A stretch of 7,837 bases of DNA from CALXSC01 sp964493475 (lineage in GTDB: Bacteria > Pseudomonadota > Alphaproteobacteria > Rickettsiales > UBA1997): the NCBI GenBank assembly GCA_964493475.1, contig CAZBNS010000075.1, positions 1-7,837 on the forward strand, read 5' to 3'. Under the pieces are notes generated by a model that worked only from the letters and a program-made list of their open reading frames with translations, made no database searches and was not told the origin of the DNA. This document shows, piece after piece, positions 1 through 4,917 of this stretch; position 1 is the stretch's first letter; every line of letters begins with the position of its first letter. The position numbers were made by a program, and so were the translations under genes.

Positions 1-1524
1 TAATGCTGACCAAGTACATTGAGAAATACAAGCTCCATTGCTTGTTCCAACAACAGACCAATCATTAGTTCCATTACATTGCAATATTGTTGAACCACTT
101 GTTGAATAACCAGTCTCACAAGCGTCAAATTTAATATAGTCTCCATAATTTAATGCTGTAGGAGCTGAAGACGCATAAGTTGTGTTGGTTGATAAGCAAG
201 AACTATTAGAACATAACGCCCAAGTAGATATATTTGATATATTGGCTTTTGAAGTTGCACTTGATATTGAGCATGTTTTTATTTGGCATAATCCATTATT
301 AGAAGAAGGAGTAAAATCCCATTCTCCATTGGAATTACAAATAGCTGATATAGTAGCACCCGAATTTGACTTTTCATAGCCAGTTGAACAATTACCGGTT
401 AAAGTTATTCCATAATTACTTTTACCAGTTGGTGAAATGCCTAAACTTGAATAATTATATTCTGAATTAGATAATGGATTTAAAGTATTTAGCTCACTAT
501 TGTTGCATTGCTTTATCATACATTCTACAACTATATCTCCCCATGTTCCATCTCTATTGCACAATCTAATTGGATATGACCCACTGTCTGCTTCATAACC
601 AACATCACATACTCCACTGGCTTGTATTGAGCTGCTGCTTCCTGGAATAGCTTCATTCCATTGCACATTATTTGCGGCATCATGTAAAGCGGGACAAGTA
701 ATAGGAATACAATGATTGCTCACTTCCTGCCATTGTCCTTTATTATTACAACTCCTTAAAGGGTTTGATCCGGCAGAAGCTTGTTTATAATCTTGCACAC
801 AAGATCCTTGAACATTGCTTGTATTTTTATTAGTTTCCGGCCAAATTGCATAACCATTGGCATATATTCTGCCAGCTATTTCTTGTATAGCGTGGCATTT
901 AGCAGAAATGCACAACACGCTAGGAGAACCCCACGTTCCGCTTTTTGAGCAATCTCTTTTGGGAACACCACTTTCCACATCAACTTCATAACCATCTAAA
1001 CATGTTCCAATAACATCTTCAACACCAGCAAGAGTTTTTGGCCAGCTAGTTCCATTTCCATCGCTCGCAATGAAATCACACCATTTTGCACTTTCTTCAT
1101 CTTGGCAATAAGAATAAGAAGCTTTTTCTGACGGAGTTAAGGTGCTGCAATTAATACATTCAGAAGAAGATGCATTCGGATTATTATAACAATAACTAGC
1201 ACATTCTGGAGTATTTTTATTTGAACCAGTGCAATTTAATCTATTAAGCCCAGTACTAAGACCTTGTCTTAAATCAGCAGGCAATACATTTACAAATACA
1301 CCGCAGTCTTTTGCTTTTTTATCTATTGTAAAACATTTTAATTGTCCTTTATGTTTTACATCATTTATAGACGTTAGGCCAGAACAGCCTGGTTTGGATG
1401 GTATGGGAGTGTAGCAGGAGGGAGAGGAAGAAGATGAAGCAAAAGATGAGAGAGATAGAGTAAATAGAAAATAAAAGAAAAGTAATGAAAATGAAATTAA
1501 TAGTTTTTTGGATGTATTTAGCAT
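1..1524 (-). CDS. Partial secreted cysteine-rich protein with sushi/CCP-like modules (3' end beyond window)
   Basis: The minus-strand frame from the ATG at 1524 to the window edge is open for 508 codons with no stop, so the gene continues to the left. An in-frame TAA lies two codons upstream of this ATG (1531-1533), which fixes the start. Residues 1-29 form a signal peptide: MLNTSKK, a hydrophobic Leu/Phe/Ser core, then SSFA followed by a Ser-rich stretch. There is no lipobox. Residues 37-149 contain 11 cysteines (37, 47, 64, 74, 98, 108, 112, 123, 126, 140, 149). From about residue 149 the protein is built of repeated modules with four Cys and a Trp between the third and fourth, as in sushi/CCP domains. 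Export and disulfide bonding in the periplasm or outside the cell are inferred. The missing C-terminus prevents naming. One alternative is the extracytoplasmic N-terminal part of a large VirB6/TrbL-like secretion protein, which would need membrane segments further left. The gene follows recG in the same direction after 194 bp. Confidence 0.85.
   Translation of the reverse strand, partial: MLNTSKKLLISFSLLFFYFLFTLSLSSFASSSSSPSCYTPIPSKPGCSGLTSINDVKHKGQLKCFTIDKKAKDCGVFVNVLPADLRQGLSTGLNRLNCTGSNKNTPECASYCYNNPNASSSECINCSTLTPSEKASYSYCQDEESAKWCDFIASDGNGTSWPKTLAGVEDVIGTCLDGYEVDVESGVPKRDCSKSGTWGSPSVLCISAKCHAIQEIAGRIYANGYAIWPETNKNTSNVQGSCVQDYKQASAGSNPLRSCNNKGQWQEVSNHCIPITCPALHDAANNVQWNEAIPGSSSSIQASGVCDVGYEADSGSYPIRLCNRDGTWGDIVVECMIKQCNNSELNTLNPLSNSEYNYSSLGISPTGKSNYGITLTGNCSTGYEKSNSGATISAICNSNGEWDFTPSSNNGLCQIKTCSISSATSKANISNISTWALCSNSSCLSTNTTYASSAPTALNYGDYIKFDACETGYSTSGSTILQCNGTNDWSVVGTSNGACISQCTWSAL
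16..1080 (-). repeat. Array of sushi/CCP-like protein modules within the secreted protein
   Basis: Residues 149-503 of the partial protein contain successive modules with cysteines in the order C1-C2-C3-(Trp)-C4. The sets are 149/175/192/W198/205, 210/242/259/W265/272, 277/306/322/W328/335, 340/379/396/W402/413 and 418/469/483/W489/499. A further C1 at 503 starts the next module at the window edge. The distance from C4 to the next C1 is 5, 5, 5, 5 and 4 residues. The C2 region reads C-x-x-G-Y in most copies (DY in one), and the C3 region reads C-x-x-x-G-x-W (shifted in the last copy). The fourth module has an extra Cys pair at 438 and 443. Modules are diverged in sequence, so this is an old protein-level repeat and not recent DNA duplication. 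The CCP assignment is by pattern only. Confidence 0.7.
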
Positions 1525-1548
1525 GTTTATTTATTTATTTTTAATTTT

Positions 1549-1572
1549 ATCAAAGATATTATTCTCTTTGAT
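1549..1572. promoter_or_regulatory. Perfect 8-bp inverted repeat upstream of the secreted-protein gene
   Basis: ATCAAAGA (1549-1556) and TCTTTGAT (1565-1572) are perfect inverted arms around an 8-bp loop. The dyad ends 24 bp before the start codon at 1524 and would lie in the 5' leader if the promoter near 1630 is used. No T-run follows on the + strand and only an A-rich stretch follows on the - strand, so it does not look like a terminator. It could be an operator or a leader hairpin; this is inference. Confidence 0.35.
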
Positions 1573-1627
1573 GATGTTAGATAGTAAAATGTAAAATACA
1601 ATATAAATAATGGTTTTAAAATAAATA

Positions 1628-1633
1628 ATTATA
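1628..1633 (-). promoter_or_regulatory. Candidate -10 box for the secreted-protein gene
   Basis: The minus strand reads TATAAT here, an exact sigma-70 -10 hexamer, about 100 bp upstream of the ATG at 1524 and downstream of the recG stop. The -35 region is poor (TCAAGA-like at 18-bp spacing), so the call rests mainly on the -10 in AT-rich DNA. Confidence 0.3.
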
Positions 1634-1718
1634 CCTTTGAAGACTTTTTAATCTTGATACAATTGTTGCCCGTTGGTTTTAAGCAGTATAGATACGGTTT
1701 TTTAATACAATGAAAATT

Positions 1719-3821
1719 TTAATTTAAAATTGCCTCATTTAAACACTCTCCGTATCCAAACATTTCAAGAAGTATTTTAATTGGCTGACTATTTAAAAGC
1801 TCTTTATTTTTAATAATATTTTTTGCCAGTTTTGAAGCTTCTAAAAGCAGGTTATAATTTTCCATTAAGTCTGCAATTAAATATTCTTGAAAACCGCTTT
1901 GCCTTAAGCCAAGAGTTTCCCCGCTTCCTCGCATTTTTAAATCTTCTTCTGCAATAAAAAAGCCGTCTGATGTAGATTTTAGAATATCCATTCGTCTTTT
2001 GAGATTTTGTGTCGGCTTTTCATAAAATAAAATGCAGTAAGATTGCTTTTCCCCTCGTCCAACTCTGCCTCTTAATTGATGCATTTGGGATAGTCCAAAT
2101 CTTTCTGGATTTTCAATTACGATAATTGTTGCGTCCGAAACATCAATTCCAACTTCAATAACAGTTGTTGAAATTAATATTTTTATGTCTCCGTCTTGTT
2201 TTTCAAAATTTTCCATTATTCTGTCTTTTTCGTCTTCGCTTAATTTTCCGTGAATAAAACCAAGTTCTTTTTCATTAAAAATTTTTTTAAATTCTTCATA
2301 TCTTTTATATAATGGTGTTGCCGGCAGTTCTTCACTTTCTTCTATTAACGGACAGATCCAATACGCCTTTTCACCACTGCCAATTTTATCTTTAATTCTG
2401 CAAATTAAATCGTTGAAATTTTCTTTTTGGACTGAGCTTGTAATTATTTCTTTTCTATTTTTAGGCTTTTCTTTTATTGTTGAAACTTCCATATCCCCAT
2501 AGATAGTCAATGCTAATGTTCTAGGAATTGGCGTTGCCGTCATTATAAGAACATCTGTATTTTTGCCTTTTTCAATTATATTTAATCTTTGTGCCACGCC
2601 AAATCTATGCTGTTCGTCAATAATAACATAACCCAAGTCGTTAAATTCTACATTATCTTGAAATGCTGCATGTGTTCCAATTAAAATATCAATTTCTCCA
2701 TCTTTTAAATCTTGCAAAACTTTTTCTCTTTTTTTGCCTTTAATTTTGCCAGTTAAAAGAGCGACTTTTAAACCCTCAACTTCGCACATTTTTTTCATCC
2801 ATTCATAATGTTGAGTTGCCAATACAGATGTTGGAACCATTAAAACCACCTGTTTTTTATTTTCTATAAACGGCAGCATAGTTAAAAAGGCAACAACTGT
2901 TTTTCCGCTGCCTACATCGCCCTGTAAAAGCCTCAGCATTCTTTTGTTTGAATAAATGTCGTTTTCAATTTCATTAATTACTTGTTTTTGATCAACAGTT
3001 AATTCAAATGGCAATTTTGTTAAAAAGTATTCTTTTAACTTTTGTGATTTATTTTCCAGCTGGGTTTTATCTGTCTTAACCCTTAGTTTTTCTCGTATTA
3101 AAGCCAAAGCTATTTGATTTGCCAGCAATTCGTCAAAAGACAGTCTTTCAATAAAAATATTTTTTCCATTTAACTCTTCATTTTTTGTAATGCTATGAAG
3201 CCCTGCGATACTTTCTCTCCAACTTTTCCATTGGCGTTCAAATAAAAAATTTTTATCCAGCCATTCCGGTAAATTTGGCAGATTTTTTAGAACATTTTGA
3301 ATATTTTGCCTTAAAACTCTATTTGAAAGCCCATAGGTTAGAGGATAAACTTGCTCAAACTTCGGAATATTGAAATTATTCACATAATCAGGGTGGCTCA
3401 TTTGCAGTTCATTATTAAATCTTTCAACTTTTCCGCTTATAACAATAGTTTTGCCCACTTCAAAATTTTTAATCAAAAATTCCGGAATTCTTCCAAAATA
3501 AACTACAGTAATAAAGCCAGTTTCATTGCTGCATATAATCTTAAATGGCTGATTATATTTAAATGGTTTTTCAATTTTATCAACTTCAACTTTAACCGTA
3601 ATATATTCCCCAGTTTGAATTGTTATCAAATTCGGATTTTCAATTCTATATTGTATTTTCTCAGGCTTATGATAAATTAAATCTATTATTTTTGGCTCTT
3701 TTTGATCAAAAATGCGATTAGAAATTAGCAATTTTTTATAAATTGCCACAGTCTTATCACCAAATCCTTTTATTACACTTAATGGAGATAATAAATATTC
3801 TAATTCCTTAATCACAATCAA
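1719..3821 (-). CDS. recG: ATP-dependent DNA helicase RecG
   Basis: RecG is a superfamily 2 double-stranded DNA translocase that remodels stalled replication forks and branch-migrates Holliday junctions. The 700-residue length matches the family. Visible features, in order, are: an N-terminal helical region with LSPLSVIKGFG (11-21); an OB-fold wedge domain at about 70-160; Walker A GDVGSGKT (301-308); the RecG-typical DEQH box (402-405) followed by RFG; motif III TATPIPRT (428-435); motif VI QLRGRVGRG (582-590); and the TRG-type C-terminal region ending in GLRQSG (638-643). All helicase motifs are intact. No ATG lies near the N-terminus. An in-frame TAA at 3828-3830 limits the start to TTG at 3821 or GTG at 3815; TTG is used here because a weak AAGA lies a few bases upstream. 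It is divergent from lspA. No clear intrinsic terminator follows its stop. Confidence 0.97.
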   Translation of the reverse strand: MIVIKELEYLLSPLSVIKGFGDKTVAIYKKLLISNRIFDQKEPKIIDLIYHKPEKIQYRIENPNLITIQTGEYITVKVEVDKIEKPFKYNQPFKIICSNETGFITVVYFGRIPEFLIKNFEVGKTIVISGKVERFNNELQMSHPDYVNNFNIPKFEQVYPLTYGLSNRVLRQNIQNVLKNLPNLPEWLDKNFLFERQWKSWRESIAGLHSITKNEELNGKNIFIERLSFDELLANQIALALIREKLRVKTDKTQLENKSQKLKEYFLTKLPFELTVDQKQVINEIENDIYSNKRMLRLLQGDVGSGKTVVAFLTMLPFIENKKQVVLMVPTSVLATQHYEWMKKMCEVEGLKVALLTGKIKGKKREKVLQDLKDGEIDILIGTHAAFQDNVEFNDLGYVIIDEQHRFGVAQRLNIIEKGKNTDVLIMTATPIPRTLALTIYGDMEVSTIKEKPKNRKEIITSSVQKENFNDLICRIKDKIGSGEKAYWICPLIEESEELPATPLYKRYEEFKKIFNEKELGFIHGKLSEDEKDRIMENFEKQDGDIKILISTTVIEVGIDVSDATIIVIENPERFGLSQMHQLRGRVGRGEKQSYCILFYEKPTQNLKRRMDILKSTSDGFFIAEEDLKMRGSGETLGLRQSGFQEYLIADLMENYNLLLEASKLAKNIIKNKELLNSQPIKILLEMFGYGECLNEAILN

Positions 3822-3841
3822 CCAATCTTACACTAAAAAAC

Positions 3842-3869
3842 ACAATATCATTCAAAAGTAAAAAATCAA
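3842..3869 (-). promoter_or_regulatory. Weak candidate promoter for recG
   Basis: On the minus strand, TTGATT (3864-3869) and TATTGT (3842-3847) are separated by 16 bp. The -10 matches the consensus at only four of six positions, and transcription would begin a few bases before the recG start, giving a very short leader. AT-rich DNA produces such matches by chance, so this is tentative. Confidence 0.22.
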
Positions 3870-3871
3870 TA

Positions 3872-3899
3872 TTGCAAAATACAAAAATTTACCTAGAAT
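3872..3899 (+). promoter_or_regulatory. Candidate sigma-70 promoter for lspA
   Basis: TTGCAA (3872-3877) and TAGAAT (3894-3899) are separated by 16 bp. The predicted transcription start near 3906 leaves a leader of about 20 nt before the ATG at 3926. No Shine-Dalgarno sequence is visible in that leader, unlike the two genes to the right. Confidence 0.42.
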
Positions 3900-3925
3900 A
3901 TTTTCATTAATAAAACATTTTCAAC

Positions 3926-4450
3926 ATGCTAGAAAAACTAAAAATTTTTTTCGAGAAAAAAAAGTTATTATTTGCAGGAATAATAATCATAATATCCTTT
4001 TTTGCGATTGATATTTGCACAAAAAGATTAGCCTTTTCAAAAGTTGAATTTATAGTTGAAAAAACAGCTGGAATTCACACTCATATTTATATTAATGACT
4101 ATTTCAATATAGTAAAAGTAATTAATACCGGAGTTAGTTTTGGAATGTTTAGAAACATAAAAAACGCTCAAATTATATTATCAGCAATTACCTTAACTAT
4201 TATAATTTTTGTAGCTTATCTTTTATACAAATCAAAAACAAAATACAAAACTATTACTTATTCATTGATAATTGCCGGTGGATTGGGAAATATTTATGAT
4301 AGAATTTTATACGGCGGCGTATTTGATTTTTTAGATTTTCATATTGGAAAATATCACTGGCCGGCATTTAATGTGGCGGATTCAATTATATGCATTGGAG
4401 TTTTTCTTTTAATTTTTGAAGATTTATTTTTGAAATTTATTAAAAAATAA
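3926..4450 (+). CDS. lspA: Lipoprotein signal peptidase (signal peptidase II)
   Basis: LspA is an inner-membrane aspartyl protease that removes the signal peptide of prolipoproteins after diacylglyceryl modification of the lipobox cysteine. The 174-residue protein shows the family signatures: D-x-x-x-K (Asp29, Lys33); NTGVSFGMF (67-75), matching the N-x-G-x-x-F motif; GGLGNIYDR (118-126); and the two catalytic aspartates in VFDF (Asp134) and NVADS (Asp152). Hydrophobic segments at about 14-29, 82-100, 108-122 and 150-168 fit the four-helix topology. The N-terminus is strongly Lys-rich on the cytoplasmic side. The ATG at 3926 is the natural start because the next Met is residue 74. It stands alone: recG diverges upstream and rpsU converges downstream. 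The window's own secreted protein lacks a lipobox, so no local substrate is evident. Confidence 0.96.
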   Translation: MLEKLKIFFEKKKLLFAGIIIIISFFAIDICTKRLAFSKVEFIVEKTAGIHTHIYINDYFNIVKVINTGVSFGMFRNIKNAQIILSAITLTIIIFVAYLLYKSKTKYKTITYSLIIAGGLGNIYDRILYGGVFDFLDFHIGKYHWPAFNVADSIICIGVFLLIFEDLFLKFIKK

Positions 4451-4532
4451 ACCAATCATCCTAATTAAACAATTCCAAACCAAACAAACCAAAACAACAA
4501 TCTCACAAACTCAAATTATAATTCATACAAAA
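4433..4532 (+). other. 100-nt G-free stretch at the end of lspA and its 3' tail
   Basis: From 4433 to 4532 the + strand contains no G. The part after the lspA stop is rich in A and C (runs such as CCAAAC and CAAACC). The stretch leads directly into the hairpin at 4529-4557. A C-rich, G-poor, unstructured transcript is typical of Rho loading sites, so a role in transcription termination is a reasonable inference but is not shown by the sequence alone. Confidence 0.5.
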
Positions 4533-4557
4533 GCCCATCATTTTCTAATGGGCTTTT
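4529..4557. terminator. Bidirectional intrinsic terminator between lspA and rpsU
   Basis: AAAAGCCCAT (4529-4538) and ATGGGCTTTT (4548-4557) form a perfect 10-bp stem with a GCCC/GGGC core and a 9-nt loop. T-rich tracts follow on both strands (TTTTATTT rightward, TTTTGT leftward). The hairpin lies 78 bp after the lspA stop and 17 bp after the rpsU stop, so it can end both convergent transcripts. Confidence 0.9.
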
Positions 4558-4574
4558 ATTTAAAACATTTTCAA

Positions 4575-4766
4575 CTAAAACATCTTTTTCTTTCTTTTTG
4601 TTCTAGCTTTACTTTCTTGCTTTTTTCTTTTTCTCATTTCACAAGGCTTTTCATATTCTTTTCTTCTTCTTGCTTCTCTAACTATTCCCTCTTTTTGCGT
4701 CTTTTTTCTGAATAGTCTAATAGCAAACTCCAGCTTGTTTTTATCAGGAACAACAACTGCTACCAC
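4575..4766 (-). CDS. rpsU: 30S ribosomal protein S21
   Basis: S21 is a small, very basic protein of the 30S subunit platform that helps mRNA initiation. The 63-residue sequence matches the family: VAVVVPDKN at the N-terminus, RLFRKKTQKEGIVRE (17-31), the RRRKEYEKP block (33-41), and a Lys/Arg-rich tail ending KKKMF. It is slightly shorter than the roughly 71-residue E. coli protein. The start is GTG at 4766, supported by a strong Shine-Dalgarno AAAGGTGGT ending 8 bases upstream. It has its own near-consensus promoter and shares a terminator with lspA, so it appears to be a single-gene transcript. Confidence 0.95.
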   Translation of the reverse strand: MVAVVVPDKNKLEFAIRLFRKKTQKEGIVREARRRKEYEKPCEMRKRKKQESKARTKRKKKMF

Positions 4767-4774
4767 TCTAAATT

Positions 4775-4783
4775 ACCACCTTT
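4775..4783 (-). promoter_or_regulatory. Shine-Dalgarno of rpsU (supports the GTG start)
   Basis: The minus strand reads AAAGGTGGT, close to the full anti-Shine-Dalgarno complement, 8 bases before GTG at 4766. It is the strongest ribosome binding site in the window and decides the non-ATG start. Confidence 0.75.
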
Positions 4784-4814
4784 ACGAGATTTTATTAATA
4801 AACATAATGTTTGA

Positions 4815-4843
4815 ATATTAAACTAAGCATTTTGTCAAGTCAA
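4815..4843 (-). promoter_or_regulatory. Near-consensus sigma-70 promoter for rpsU
   Basis: On the minus strand, TTGACT (4838-4843) and TAATAT (4815-4820) are separated by 17 bp. The predicted start near 4808 gives a leader of about 40 nt containing the Shine-Dalgarno. A second, overlapping -35-like hexamer TTGACA lies at 4833-4838 but has no well-spaced -10. Confidence 0.65.
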
Positions 4844-4850
4844 GTAAATA

Positions 4851-4879
4851 TTGACTTTTTTACAAATATAAAATATAAT
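4851..4879 (+). promoter_or_regulatory. Near-consensus sigma-70 promoter for the macro-Ulp1 gene
   Basis: TTGACT (4851-4856) and TATAAT (4874-4879) are separated by exactly 17 bp: five of six and six of six consensus positions. Transcription would start near 4886, giving a leader of about 32 nt. The leader carries AGGA (4907-4910) seven bases before ATG 4918. This is the best promoter match in the window and implies substantial expression. Confidence 0.75.
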
Positions 4880-4917
4880 ATATACTGGTAAGAATTAATT
4901 TTAATTAGGAAAATATT

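Noticed and set aside
182..379. Small plus-strand open frame
   Set aside because: It lies antisense to the long cysteine-rich minus-strand frame, with no ribosome binding site and no recognisable product.
1229..1414. Small plus-strand open frame
   Set aside because: Antisense shadow of the N-terminal, cysteine-rich part of the secreted protein.
1414..1416. Lipoprotein cysteine after the signal peptide (Cys37)
   Set aside because: The preceding residues (SPS) do not form a lipobox and the cysteine lies several residues beyond the likely AxS-type cleavage region, so ordinary signal peptidase processing is more likely.
1525..1718. recG terminator
   Set aside because: No GC-containing stem with a T-run was found after the recG stop; GTATCTATAC near 1685-1695 is only a 4-bp imperfect dyad.
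3351..3680. 109-residue plus-strand open frame
   Set aside because: Antisense to the conserved wedge domain region of recG. Its composition is that of a complementary-strand shadow.
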